A stretch of 64,000 bases of DNA from Rhodoferax sp. TS-BS-61-7 (GTDB lineage: Bacteria > Pseudomonadota > Gammaproteobacteria > Burkholderiales > Burkholderiaceae_C). The position numbers were made by a program, and so were the translations under genes. Shown one piece after another: positions 50,343-60,151 of this stretch; position 1 is the first letter of the stretch, and every line of letters begins with the position of its first letter. The stretch is from positions 186,001 to 250,000 of the forward strand of contig NZ_PTQY01000006.1 in the NCBI RefSeq assembly GCF_002943465.1. Direction: 5' to 3'. The notes below the pieces were generated by a model that was not told the origin of the DNA, searched no databases, and was given only the letters and a program-made list of their open reading frames with translations.

Positions 50343-51038
50343 CTAGTCGGGCAGCAGGCCCATGGTCCTGGCCTCGTAGATGGCTTCGGCTTTGGAGTTG
50401 ACTTTGAGCTTGCTGTAGATACGCCGCACAAAGGTGCGCACCGTGAAGTGGGACAGCGCCATGAGCTTGGCGATCTCGTGCGTGGTGAAGCCCTTGGTGA
50501 TGTAGTCCAGCACCTCTTTTTCGCGGGCTGACAGCGGTGACGGCATGTCGGGGGCAGTGCTTTTGGGGCTGGGTGTGGAGCCGGGGGCCTGGCGAAAGCG
50601 CGCCAGTATCTGCCGCGCAATGATGGGGCTGATGGGGCTGCCTCCGCTAGCCAGGCTGCGAATTTCGTCCAGCACCTTGGCCGGCGAGCTGTCCTTGAGC
50701 AGGTAGCCCGCGGCCCCGGCTTCAATGGAGCGCATCACATGCGTCTCGTCCCCAAAGGTGGTGCTAACCATGATGCTGCAGCTGGGCCAAAGCTGGACTG
50801 CGGCCTGGATGACGGCGATGCCCGAGCCATCGGGCAGGCCCAGGTCTACCAAAAGCACGTCGGCCGGTGGGCCCTGCAGCAGGGCCAAGCCCGCGGCCCG
50901 GGTGGCAGCCTGGCCTGCCAGGTGCATATCCGGCGCCGCTTGCAGCACCCGAGCCAGTGCATCGCTGAAGCTGGGGTCATCTTCAACGATGGCCACGTGG
51001 ATAGGGTGGGCGTCTGGGGCGGGCGGCTCGAATTGCAT
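50343..51038 (-). CDS. NarL/LuxR-family response regulator
   Basis: The product is 231 residues from the ATG at 51038 (MQFEPPAPDAHPIHVAIVED). The receiver domain carries the acidic pair at about 20-21 and phospho-acceptor Asp65 in VLLVDLGLPDG, with VSTTFGDETH and GAAGYLLKDSS downstream. The LuxR HTH at about 168-225 contains LSAREKEVLDYITKGFTTHE and LSHFTVRTFVRRIYSKLKVN. The gene is 135 bases divergent from the lectin-domain gene and is the natural regulator candidate for it. Confidence 0.93.
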   Translation of the reverse strand: MQFEPPAPDAHPIHVAIVEDDPSFSDALARVLQAAPDMHLAGQAATRAAGLALLQGPPADVLLVDLGLPDGSGIAVIQAAVQLWPSCSIMVSTTFGDETHVMRSIEAGAAGYLLKDSSPAKVLDEIRSLASGGSPISPIIARQILARFRQAPGSTPSPKSTAPDMPSPLSAREKEVLDYITKGFTTHEIAKLMALSHFTVRTFVRRIYSKLKVNSKAEAIYEARTMGLLPD

Positions 51039-51173
51039 CGGACCGACATTGTCCAATGAACGGCAGGCGTGTTTGTAGCGCGTTTTGACTACAGACAAGG
51101 GCAGGGCGTCTACCTATCATCGCGCAGCTGGATTTCGTCAGCCTTTGCCACCGCCCTTCCTAAGGAACACCCC

Positions 51174-53405
51174 ATGCCTATCCGGACCGTCTTGTTGAAT
51201 GGGGGGGCTGCAGCGTGGCTGCGTGCTCTGGTGCTACTGGGGCTGGCCTTGTGTTGGGGCGGCGGCGTGTCTGCGCAGTCGCTGGGCAACACGTTGCGGA
51301 CCAACCAGTCCATCAAGACCAACCAGTACCTGGAGTCGACCAACAAGACCTACCGCGCCACGGTGTGGCCCGATGGCAATTTCATCATCCATGCGGTCAA
51401 CGTCAATCCCTGGCGTGAAGTCTGGTCCTCCAAATCCAACAACACGCGCGCTGCCAACGGCACGGTGGTGATGCAAGGTGACGGCAACCTGTGTATCAAC
51501 GGCCCCAGCGCATCGGGCGTGTGGTGCAACTACAGCAATGGTGCGGGTGGCAGCTACTTTTTGATTCTGCGGGATTCCGGGGACATGGAGGTCTACCGTG
51601 GCGACCCTGCCAACACGGGCGCGGCCGTGCTGGTCTGGACTTCGTTGCTGGACCCGGTCTATTACTCGGCCAAGTACCCTGATTTGAAGAACGCCTTTGG
51701 CGGGGACGCCCGGCGCCTGATGGACCACTGGATTACCTATGGACGCCAGGAGAGCCGCTCGCCCAAAAACGGCATCAGTGACGAAGGCCGCCAGCGCGCA
51801 CTCAGCGTCAATCTGGACACGGTGTTTTATGCCAACAAGTACCCCGACCTGAAAAATGCGTTTGGCTACGACGCAGGCCGGCTGTACGAACACTGGATGA
51901 ACTACGGCATGCGCGAAGCACGCATGCCCAACCGCGCTACCGACGAACTGATGGCTCCGCCACCACGTTCTGCCAACGGGCGCGATGTCATGCGTTTGGG
52001 CGACTGGCTGAGCCAGGGCGAGACCATGTGGTCGGCCAACCGACGTTTTCGCCTGGACCTGCAGCCCGATGGGCAGCTGGTCATTTACGAAGGTAACCCT
52101 AGCAACAACAGCCGCCGCTGGTTCCAGAGCCATGGGGGCATTCCGGTTGATCCGCAGCGCCAGTACCACATGGTGATTCAGCCCGACGGGCACTCGTGCA
52201 CCTACCAGGGCACACCGACCGCCAACCGCGGCTTTGTGGGATGTTCGCCATCGGGCGCCGGTGGGCCGATTGGGCGTTATTTCCTGGCGCTGCAGGACGA
52301 CGGCAACCTGGTGGTCTACAAGGGCAACGGGCCGAATGACAATCGCGGGTGGATTTGGGACCGCATCACCACCAAACCGTCGTCAGGTTTCAACCTGCGG
52401 GCCGTGGCCGAATCGGTTACCACCTTTGTGGTGAACACGGCCAATACGGTGGCGGGGGGAACCACGGCTGCCGCCAACACGGTGGCCGGGGGAACGGTGG
52501 CCGCGGCCAACGAACTGGCGCGTGAAGCCACCAGCGTGGCCAACCAGGTGGCGACCGGCACGGTGGACGTTGCCAACAAGGTGGCCAACACCACCGAGAA
52601 GGTTGCGGTGACGGTGGGGCGCTCTGTGGAGCAGGGCGGCAAAGTCGTTGGTAAGGAAATTGTGCGCAACGGCGAGATCGTCGGTTATGCGGTGGCCGAT
52701 CTGGCGGTGGACGCCTGGAACCTGATCAATGCCAACTGTGGTGTGATTGGGCGGCGGGTGTTTCCCCTCGATGCCTACTTCAAAGGCACCAAGCAGGTGT
52801 CTTCTCTGGTGAGCACCTACGGCAATGCCGACATGAAGAAAAAGATCAACGAGGCCAACCAGTGTTTCGAACAGGCGCAAGACGGCTTCTACTGTGCCTT
52901 CCCGGCAGAGCTGGCCAAGATCGTGAGCCAGTCGGCCCAGATCCCCGGCAACATGATCAACCTGAGCACCCGCGTTTTCAACGAAGCCAAAACCCAGGAG
53001 TGCCTGATTGCGGGCGCTTCGACCATCACGTTTGGTGCCATGGGCCTGCAGGTGTGTGCACTGGGCAAGGTGGTGGTCCACGATGCGCAGAAAGCCTACG
53101 CATGTTTCACCGCGGCAGAGGCCAAGGGTGTGATGACCAGGTTCTTGCCAGCGGGCTCTACCGGGAGCGGTTTCCCCTCCAAGGCCGCCTGCGAAGGTAT
53201 CGGCGAGCTGGCGTTCTCGGTGGCAGAAAAAGTGGTCACCAATGGACTCAGCACCGAGGCCAAGGCCGCTACGGCTGCAGGCAAGAGCCGCACCATGGCC
53301 ATCGTTGCGGACCAGCTACTGACCGTGTATAAGATCGCGGGAAGCGCATCCACCTACAACAACCTCGTAGGTGAGCTGGACACAATGCCCGAGTGCAAAG
53401 ACTGA
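51174..53405 (+). CDS. secreted bulb-lectin (B_lectin) domain protein
   Basis: The product is 743 residues from the ATG at 51174 (SD AAGGAACACC). A signal peptide (about residues 1-34, ending GGGVSAQ) is followed by a B_lectin-like domain (36-157: VVMQGDGNLCINGP, LILRDSGDMEVYRG), two copies of a module with YPDLKNAFG and HWxxYGxxE (159-195, 212-250), and a second lectin-like domain (271-396) with LQPDGQLVIYEG and LQDDGNLVVYKG. LQDDGNLVVYKG is the mannose-binding QxDxNxVxY motif. A helical repeat of VAN/TVA type (412-480) and a Cys-containing C-terminal domain follow. It is the first gene of a lectin-secretin-propeller set. Confidence 0.88.
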   Translation: MPIRTVLLNGGAAAWLRALVLLGLALCWGGGVSAQSLGNTLRTNQSIKTNQYLESTNKTYRATVWPDGNFIIHAVNVNPWREVWSSKSNNTRAANGTVVMQGDGNLCINGPSASGVWCNYSNGAGGSYFLILRDSGDMEVYRGDPANTGAAVLVWTSLLDPVYYSAKYPDLKNAFGGDARRLMDHWITYGRQESRSPKNGISDEGRQRALSVNLDTVFYANKYPDLKNAFGYDAGRLYEHWMNYGMREARMPNRATDELMAPPPRSANGRDVMRLGDWLSQGETMWSANRRFRLDLQPDGQLVIYEGNPSNNSRRWFQSHGGIPVDPQRQYHMVIQPDGHSCTYQGTPTANRGFVGCSPSGAGGPIGRYFLALQDDGNLVVYKGNGPNDNRGWIWDRITTKPSSGFNLRAVAESVTTFVVNTANTVAGGTTAAANTVAGGTVAAANELAREATSVANQVATGTVDVANKVANTTEKVAVTVGRSVEQGGKVVGKEIVRNGEIVGYAVADLAVDAWNLINANCGVIGRRVFPLDAYFKGTKQVSSLVSTYGNADMKKKINEANQCFEQAQDGFYCAFPAELAKIVSQSAQIPGNMINLSTRVFNEAKTQECLIAGASTITFGAMGLQVCALGKVVVHDAQKAYACFTAAEAKGVMTRFLPAGSTGSGFPSKAACEGIGELAFSVAEKVVTNGLSTEAKAATAAGKSRTMAIVADQLLTVYKIAGSASTYNNLVGELDTMPECKD

Positions 53406-53468
53406 GCCATGACTAACCTGACCATGAATCCCCCCTTGCTTTTTCCCCAACGTCGCACGGATCTTCCC

Positions 53469-55436
53469 ATGCGCAGTGCGACCACCTTGTTGTCGGTGCT
53501 GGTATCGGTGGGGCTGGTCGGCTGTGAATCTATGGGCAGCCTGGCCAAGAGCGAGCAGGAAAGTCCCCTGACCAGCGCACAGCCCAGGACCAACCTGTAC
53601 AGCAGCATCCCCAAGGACAAACTCACCACCGCACCACGCATGCTGGCGGCCGAGGGCATCAAGGCGCTGGATGCCAAGGACTTTAAGAAGGCCTCGGACC
53701 TGTTCAACCTGGCGGTCAAGACCGACATGTCCAACTCCTACCTGCACTTTCTGAATGGCGTGGCCTACCAGATGCGGGGCCTGAGTGGCGAAAGCAGCTT
53801 GTTTGCGCTGGCCGAGCAAGGCTTTGAGATGGCCACGCAGTTTGATGCGTCCAACTGGCTGGCCCGCTACTACAGTGGCTTGCTGGCCATGCAGCAGCGC
53901 GACTTTGGCAAGGCCAAGCAGCGCCTGGCCGATGCCGCGCTCTATGCGGGCAACGAACCCGAGCTGTTGTACGACCTGGCCGTGGCTGCCTACTACGACC
54001 GTGACCCCAAAGTGGCTGCCGCCGCACTGGAGGGCTTGCGCACGCTGATGGACACCCGACCCGAAGACCCGACCGTGCTACGCGCCTCGGCCATCGTGGC
54101 GGCCTCACTGAACAACAAGGTGGAAGCCGAAAACTACCTCACCCGCTTGCGCAAGGCGGCGGTGGGGGCCGAAGACGTGAAGCAGGTTGAAGTACGTGTG
54201 GACTCCTGGCTGCGCTCTTACCAACGCGCGGGCATGATCAAGACGCAAACCCGCAGTGGTTTTCCCTTTGGTTCCGGCAGCAGCGCGGCCCCGGCGGGCG
54301 GCGCCTTCCCTGGCAGCACCGGCAACGCCGGTTTTCCGGGTGCGGCGGTCAACCCCTACGGTGGTGCATTGCAACCGGGTGTCCAGGGCATGCCCGGTAT
54401 GCAAGGCATGCCAGGCATGGCCGGTGGTACTGGCTTTGTGGAAAAACAAATGGCGGTGGTGGACGTGAGCATCATCAGCACCGAAGAAGACAACACCCAG
54501 GCCATGGGCGTGAACCTGCTGGATGGCTTGAAGATCCAGTTTGGCAACCCGCTCACGCAGACGCCGGCCTTTGCCAGCAGCGGTACCAGCAGCACCACGA
54601 CGGACAACATCAACGCCGGCAACTCCACCGGCACCAACAGCAGCGTCATCACGCGCCTGATCCAGGTGCCGGCGCTGACCTACAGCCTCAACATCGCCAA
54701 CGCCAACGCCAAGCGCAACGAGGTGCTGGCACGGCCCACGCTGGTGGCCCTGGGCAACCTGCCGTCCAATTTTTTCTCGGGCCAGGACATCGTGGGCGCT
54801 GCGGTGTCGGGTGGGCAGGGCAGTTCGGTGCAGATCCAGAAAGAAGTGGGCGTGAAGCTCTCGGTCACGCCCGAGTTCCTGCCCGACAACCTGATCAAGC
54901 TCAATGTGGTGGCCGAGCGGACCTTTCTGGCCATCCCCAGCACCAGCGTGAAGTTCGACTTCCGCCTGGACACCAACAAGACCATGGTCAACGCCAATGT
55001 GGTCATGAAATTTGGCGAAACGCTGATCCTTTCGGGTCTCTCCGAGCGCGACCAGACCAAGGACCGCGATGGCGTTCCTGTGCTGCAGGACGTGCCTATC
55101 GTGCAGTACCTGTTCTCGCGCAACGTGACGCGTGACTATTACAAGTCGGTGCTGATTCTGCTCACGCCGCGGCGTACCCAGTACACCAACCGCGCCGAGG
55201 CGGACATTGCCGCCGAGCGCGCCACCATGACGCCCAGCGAGGTGGCCATGGTCGAGTTTGAAGACAAGTACAAGCCCTGGTTCAAGCCCACCCCCAACGT
55301 GGGCGAGATCACCCAGGCGCTCGAGAGCGGCACGCTGTACCGCGAGTTCCGCACCGGGGACATAGCCGCTTCGTGGAAACGCATAGAAACCACGGAAGAC
55401 CGTTTGCGCGCCGCCGTCCGCTTTCTGTACTACTGA
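53469..55436 (+). CDS. TPR-containing secretin lipoprotein
   Basis: The product is 655 residues from the ATG at 53469, chosen because it gives a textbook lipoprotein signal with LVGC at Cys19; an in-frame ATG at 53409 would add 20 residues. A TPR-like helical part (about 60-230) precedes a Gly/Met-rich linker (about 260-320, with repeats of GMPGMQ). The secretin domain (about 325-585) includes EVLARPTLVALGNLPSNFF, GVKLSVTPEFLPDN, GETLILSGLSERDQ and the family end motif VLILLTPRR. Secretins form gated outer-membrane channels for type II/III secretion or pilus export. No other secretion gene is nearby. Confidence 0.9.
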   Translation: MRSATTLLSVLVSVGLVGCESMGSLAKSEQESPLTSAQPRTNLYSSIPKDKLTTAPRMLAAEGIKALDAKDFKKASDLFNLAVKTDMSNSYLHFLNGVAYQMRGLSGESSLFALAEQGFEMATQFDASNWLARYYSGLLAMQQRDFGKAKQRLADAALYAGNEPELLYDLAVAAYYDRDPKVAAAALEGLRTLMDTRPEDPTVLRASAIVAASLNNKVEAENYLTRLRKAAVGAEDVKQVEVRVDSWLRSYQRAGMIKTQTRSGFPFGSGSSAAPAGGAFPGSTGNAGFPGAAVNPYGGALQPGVQGMPGMQGMPGMAGGTGFVEKQMAVVDVSIISTEEDNTQAMGVNLLDGLKIQFGNPLTQTPAFASSGTSSTTTDNINAGNSTGTNSSVITRLIQVPALTYSLNIANANAKRNEVLARPTLVALGNLPSNFFSGQDIVGAAVSGGQGSSVQIQKEVGVKLSVTPEFLPDNLIKLNVVAERTFLAIPSTSVKFDFRLDTNKTMVNANVVMKFGETLILSGLSERDQTKDRDGVPVLQDVPIVQYLFSRNVTRDYYKSVLILLTPRRTQYTNRAEADIAAERATMTPSEVAMVEFEDKYKPWFKPTPNVGEITQALESGTLYREFRTGDIAASWKRIETTEDRLRAAVRFLYY

Positions 55437-55448
55437 TGCGGGCCTGGT

Positions 55449-58400
55449 GTGAAGCACCTTTTATTTGTGCTCCTGTGCTGCCTGTGGCAGCCCGCGTTCG
55501 CCCAGACCCAGACCCAGGCTAAACCCGCTTCGCCAGAAGCCATCGCGCCCGTGGTAGCCGAGCGCCTGGCCTGGACCGCGCTGCGCGGCCACGCCATCGA
55601 CCTCTCGGTCGGCGCCGATGGTGCGGCCTTTTCGCTCGACCCGGAGGGGTTGGTGTGGATGCGCCGCCCCGGGCCTGCCAGTGGCTGGGTCAACCTGCCG
55701 GGTGTGTTCGCGCGCATCGACGCGGCCAACGAACGCAGTGCCTGGGCACTGGACGCGCAGGGGCTGGCCTGGCGCTACAACGGGACTTTTTGGCAGGCGG
55801 TGATGAGCCCCGCCGCCACCGATGTAGGCGTGGGCCCCACGGGCCAGGCCTACCTGGCTACGCGTGATGGAGCGCTGTTGCGCTGGGATGCGCGCCAGGG
55901 ATTTGTGGCTGTAGCGGGTGCACCTGCCGGTGTGGCGCGGGTCGATGTGGACGACCGCGACCTGCCCTGGGTGGTGCTGCGCGACACCACACTGCAGCAC
56001 TACGACGGCCGCGCCTGGGGGCGCCTGCCGGGCCAGGCACAGGACATTTCAGCCGGGGTGCGCAACAGCGGTTTCATGGTCAGCACCGCGCAGCAGCCGC
56101 TGCGCTGGAACGCCGCTGTGGGCGCCTGGTCGCCTCTCTTGGCCGTGGCCTCGCTGGTGGCCGCAGGGCCTGACAACAAACCCTGGATCGCCACCCCCGA
56201 TGGCCAGATTTTTACCAACGACACCGGCAACCCGGCCAAGGCGAACCGACTGGCGGTGGAGTCCAGCGTGTTCTCGCGCAGCTACGTTTGGCGGCGGGTG
56301 CAGGGTCGGGCCAAGACGCTGAGCATCGCGGCCAAGGGCCAGGTCATGGCGCTGGGGCCGGATGGTGAGGTCTGGCAGTGGAAGGGCAAAGACCTTTGGC
56401 AGCGCCTGCCCGGCACCTTTGAGCGCATTGCCGTGGGCCCGTCGGGCAACGCCATGGCGGTCACGGCCCAGGGGCGCATCTACAACTGGCGCGGCTCCCA
56501 GTGGCTTGAAGCTACCGGCCAGGCGTTGGACGTTGCCATCACGCCGCAGGGTGCCGCGTGGATTTTGCTGCCCAACGGCAGCCCCGCCTACTGGGACCCG
56601 CAGGGTGGCTGGCTCTCGCTCAACGCCCCCAGCACGGCGGTGCGCCTGGCTGTGGGCTCGTCCAATGTGCCCTGGGTGCTGACGCGGGAAGGCCTGGTGC
56701 AAAGTTATGAAGACGGTGCCTGGCAGCCGCACGAAGGCGTGGAGGCCACCGACCTGTCCATCAGCCCCGAAGGCACGGTGTTTGTGGTGCGCAAGGACCG
56801 CACACCAGCGCGTTATGACGACTTTCTTAAACGATGGGAATCCATCACTACCGAGGCAGTGGCCATTGCCGTGGGGCCGGGCGACAAGCCTTGGGTGGTG
56901 AACCCGCGCGGCGAGGTGTATGCCTCATCCCTCTTTGAAGAGGCGGCGGTGCCGGGCGGCGAGTGCAGTGCGGCCGTGGGTGGACGGGTGCCCGATTTTC
57001 GGCAGGCCGACTTTCGCCAGCTGCAGGGCGCGGCGCGCCACATCGCCATCGGCAAAGACGGCAATGTGATGGTGGTGGACACCGACAGTAACCTGGCCCA
57101 GTGGCGCAACCTGAGCCAGCGTTTTCGCAGCTTTCCGGGGCAAATGCAGCGCATTGCCGTCGCGCCGGATGGCAAACCCTGGGGCGTGACCGCCAAGGGC
57201 GAGGTCTGGCGCCACGATGGCAGCAAGTGGCTGCTGGTGCGCAGTATTTTCACGGCACGTGATGTGGCGGTGGCCTGCAACGGCACGGTCATGGCTGCGG
57301 CCAGCGACGAGTCGCTCTACCTGTACAAGCCGGCGCAGGATACGTTTGAAAAGGTGATGACGCCGCGCCTGGACGACCCGGCCCCCAAAGGCAAAAAACT
57401 TGCGCTCGACCCCGCCGGTCGGCCCTGGACCATCCGTGACGACTGGGTGTACCGCTGCGATGTGCAGCCCTGCGAGCGCCAGGCACTGCGCGCCAAAGAA
57501 ATTGCCATCGGCCCTGAGGGCACACTGCTGGCGGTGGACCTGGACGGTGTTCTGCAGTCCTTCAACGCCCGCGACAACCGCTGGGACCGCACCGGCCTGA
57601 TGGGCGTGGTGGGCGTATCCATTGGCCCCGGCGGCAAGCCCTGGGTGGTGCGCAATGGCACCGAGGTCTGGGCCAGCGCACTGTTCAACCGCAAGGAAGA
57701 CCGCGACGACATCACCGCCGCCGCCACCCCCAGCACGCCGGTGAACACCACCACCGCGGTGTCGCCGTTTACCTTCTCCACCACATTGGTGTTTGACGAG
57801 GTGCCGGACCTTAATCAGCCAAGCTCCCCTACCTGGGCGCATTACCTGGCCATTGGCGCCAGTGGCAAGGTCATGGCGGTACGCCGTGTGGGCTCGGATT
57901 CGCTGGTGGCATATGACGCCAGCAAGCGGGGCTTTGTAGCCACTGGCCTGGCCATGCCGCCCGGTGGCGAGGTGGACGGATTGGCCATTGGTGTGGCCGA
58001 CAGCCTGTGGGCCTGGGTGCACCCCGTGAATGGCTCGGTGAACGGCAGGCTGTGGACCTACAAAAATGGTGGCTGGCAGGCCGTAGGCGGTGTGGCCGCC
58101 ATGGGCATCAGTGATGTGCCACTGCCGGCCTTTACCAAGCGCTGGCTCGACGTGGCCGCCCCGGCCGATGGCAGTGTGTATGTGATGGGGCCGGACACGG
58201 GAGGCACGGGCGTGCAGGACAGCACGATGTACCGCTACAACCCGGCCAGCAACCAGTTTGTGGTGACCAGTTTTCAGCTGCCTGGCAATGAAGACGCGCT
58301 CGCTGTGGAGCCCTCGGGGCCGGTCTGGCTGGTGCGCTCGGACACCAACAGCCCCTTCACGCGCCGCGCCTTCCAGTACCTCAACAATGCCTTCTTCGAG

Positions 58401-58685
58401 CGCCCAACGCCGGCCGGGCTCACGTTGTGCCCGACCTTCCCGGCCTCAGACCGGGCGGTGCCGGGTTGCATAGCGGCTGGCGCCAATGGCTCGGTATTTG
58501 CCATTGGCCTGCAGGGCAGTGCGCCGCGCCTGCTGCGCTGGAATGCAGCCAGCCTGCAGTGGGATGTGGTGGTGACTTCGCCCGCGGTCACGCAGATCCG
58601 CTACCTGGCCGTGGCCACTGACGGTCGCCCCTGGATGGTGGCCAGCACCGATGGCACCAATTACCGGGTCTTCAAGGCCCGGTAA
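55449..58685 (+). CDS. exported tectonin-like beta-propeller protein
   Basis: This 1078-residue protein starts with GTG at 55449. The signal peptide (MKHLLFVLLCCLWQPAFAQ) is followed by many repeats of the tectonin/TECPR type, each about 35-45 residues with a central IAVGPDGKPW or SIGPGGKPWVV and a strand ending W or IY (for example RIAVAPDGKPWGVTAKGEV, SIGPGGKPWVVRNGTEVW). Tectonins are carbohydrate- or LPS-binding propellers of innate immunity and slime moulds. It is 12 bases behind the secretin and so part of the same transcript. Confidence 0.85.
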   Translation: MKHLLFVLLCCLWQPAFAQTQTQAKPASPEAIAPVVAERLAWTALRGHAIDLSVGADGAAFSLDPEGLVWMRRPGPASGWVNLPGVFARIDAANERSAWALDAQGLAWRYNGTFWQAVMSPAATDVGVGPTGQAYLATRDGALLRWDARQGFVAVAGAPAGVARVDVDDRDLPWVVLRDTTLQHYDGRAWGRLPGQAQDISAGVRNSGFMVSTAQQPLRWNAAVGAWSPLLAVASLVAAGPDNKPWIATPDGQIFTNDTGNPAKANRLAVESSVFSRSYVWRRVQGRAKTLSIAAKGQVMALGPDGEVWQWKGKDLWQRLPGTFERIAVGPSGNAMAVTAQGRIYNWRGSQWLEATGQALDVAITPQGAAWILLPNGSPAYWDPQGGWLSLNAPSTAVRLAVGSSNVPWVLTREGLVQSYEDGAWQPHEGVEATDLSISPEGTVFVVRKDRTPARYDDFLKRWESITTEAVAIAVGPGDKPWVVNPRGEVYASSLFEEAAVPGGECSAAVGGRVPDFRQADFRQLQGAARHIAIGKDGNVMVVDTDSNLAQWRNLSQRFRSFPGQMQRIAVAPDGKPWGVTAKGEVWRHDGSKWLLVRSIFTARDVAVACNGTVMAAASDESLYLYKPAQDTFEKVMTPRLDDPAPKGKKLALDPAGRPWTIRDDWVYRCDVQPCERQALRAKEIAIGPEGTLLAVDLDGVLQSFNARDNRWDRTGLMGVVGVSIGPGGKPWVVRNGTEVWASALFNRKEDRDDITAAATPSTPVNTTTAVSPFTFSTTLVFDEVPDLNQPSSPTWAHYLAIGASGKVMAVRRVGSDSLVAYDASKRGFVATGLAMPPGGEVDGLAIGVADSLWAWVHPVNGSVNGRLWTYKNGGWQAVGGVAAMGISDVPLPAFTKRWLDVAAPADGSVYVMGPDTGGTGVQDSTMYRYNPASNQFVVTSFQLPGNEDALAVEPSGPVWLVRSDTNSPFTRRAFQYLNNAFFERPTPAGLTLCPTFPASDRAVPGCIAAGANGSVFAIGLQGSAPRLLRWNAASLQWDVVVTSPAVTQIRYLAVATDGRPWMVASTDGTNYRVFKAR

Positions 58686-58708
58686 TCCACCGCTGCTACC
58701 ATGAAGGC

Positions 58709-60034
58709 ATGACTTCACAGGCTTCTGCAGCGCGTGCGCGCATCGTCATCATTGGTTGTGGTTTTGGCGGGCTGGAGGCAACCAAAGCCCTGCGCCACGC
58801 CAACGTCGACATCACGGTGGTGGACCGGCAAAACCACCACCTCTTCCAGCCCCTGCTGTACCAGGTCGCCACCGCAGGGCTCACCGCCCCGGCCATTGCC
58901 GAGCCGATTCGCCGTATCTTCCGCCGCCAGCCCAATGTGACCGTGTTGATGGCCGAGGTGACGGGGCTGGACGCCCAGGCCCGTACCGTGCAGTTGGGCG
59001 ATGGGCAGACCCTGCCGTACGACCACCTGATCGTGGCCGCAGGCGCCACCCACAGCTACTTTGGCCATGACGACTGGGCGGCGCATGCACCTGGCCTCAA
59101 GACGCTGGAAGACGCGTTTGTGATCCGCCGCCAGATGTTGATGGCCTATGAAAAGGCCGAAAGCCTGCCCGTGGACGCACCCACTGTCGAGCGGGATGCC
59201 TTGCTTACTTCGGTGGTGATTGGTGCCGGCCCCACCGGCGTGGAAATGGCGGGCACCATGGTGGAGATTGCACGCCACACGCTCAAAGGTGAGTTCCGCC
59301 GCTTCCAGCCCCACAAGGCGCGTGTGCTGTTGATTGAGGGCGGACCGCGCGTGTTGGGTAACTACCCGCAGGCGCTGAGTGAGAGTGCCCAACGCCAGCT
59401 CGAAAAAATTGGCGTGGAAGTGCGGCTGGGTGCCCGTGTCACGCACATCGACGCAGATGGCATCACGTTGGAAGAGGGCGGGCAAACCCAACGCATAGCC
59501 GCTGCCACCGTGGTTTGGGCTGCCGGCGTGGCCGCGTCGCCGCTGGGCAAGGTGGTGGCGGCCTCTACTGGCGCCACGCTGGACCGCGCTGGCCGCGTGC
59601 AGGTGCTGCCCGACCTGAGCTTGCCCCAGCATTCCGAGATCAGTGTGGTGGGTGACCTGGCTGCCGCCTTCAGCCATGTGCCCGGCAAAGACCCGGCACC
59701 CGTGCCCGGCGTGTCACCGGGCGCCAAACAAATGGGCCGCGCCGCGGCCGCCAACATCCTGCGGCGCATGCAGGGGCTGGCCGGGTTGCCGTTTCGTTAT
59801 GTCAACTACGGCGACCTGGCCACCATTGGGCGCAAGGCCGCGGTGGCCGATGTGGGTGTGCCGCTGCTGGGCCAGTTACGTTTTACCGGCTTCCCGGCCT
59901 GGTTGTTTTGGCTGTTTATCCACGTGTTTTTCCTGATCGGGTTTCGCAACCGCCTGGTCGTGATGATTGACTGGGCCTGGTCGTACTGGACCTTTGAGCG
60001 CCACGCCCGCATTGTGGTGAAGCAGGACAGCTGA
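58709..60034 (+). CDS. ndh: NADH dehydrogenase, type II
   Basis: A 441-residue single-subunit, non-proton-pumping NADH:quinone oxidoreductase. The FAD motif is VIIGCGFGGLEATKAL, the NADH-binding second Rossmann motif VVIGAGPTGVEMAGTM, and the FAD-binding ending region ISVVGDLAA. A C-terminal hydrophobic amphipathic stretch (WLFWLFIHVFFLIGFRNRL) anchors it to the membrane, as in other NDH-2 enzymes. It begins 24 bases after the propeller gene in the same direction but is probably a separate unit. Confidence 0.93.
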   Translation: MTSQASAARARIVIIGCGFGGLEATKALRHANVDITVVDRQNHHLFQPLLYQVATAGLTAPAIAEPIRRIFRRQPNVTVLMAEVTGLDAQARTVQLGDGQTLPYDHLIVAAGATHSYFGHDDWAAHAPGLKTLEDAFVIRRQMLMAYEKAESLPVDAPTVERDALLTSVVIGAGPTGVEMAGTMVEIARHTLKGEFRRFQPHKARVLLIEGGPRVLGNYPQALSESAQRQLEKIGVEVRLGARVTHIDADGITLEEGGQTQRIAAATVVWAAGVAASPLGKVVAASTGATLDRAGRVQVLPDLSLPQHSEISVVGDLAAAFSHVPGKDPAPVPGVSPGAKQMGRAAAANILRRMQGLAGLPFRYVNYGDLATIGRKAAVADVGVPLLGQLRFTGFPAWLFWLFIHVFFLIGFRNRLVVMIDWAWSYWTFERHARIVVKQDS

Positions 60035-60151
60035 CCCGGCGCGCCCCTGCCTGGTGCAAGGCAGGGTTGATGTGGTTTTTCGCTGCACGCGGCGGGCAAT
60101 CGCGCCACAATGGTTGTTGTGTTGTTTGCCACGCTGTCACAGGAGAGTTCC

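Noticed and set aside
54105..55457. Minus-strand frame of about 450 codons opposite the secretin
   Set aside because: It has a His/Val/Gly-rich shadow composition; the plus strand carries clear secretin motifs.
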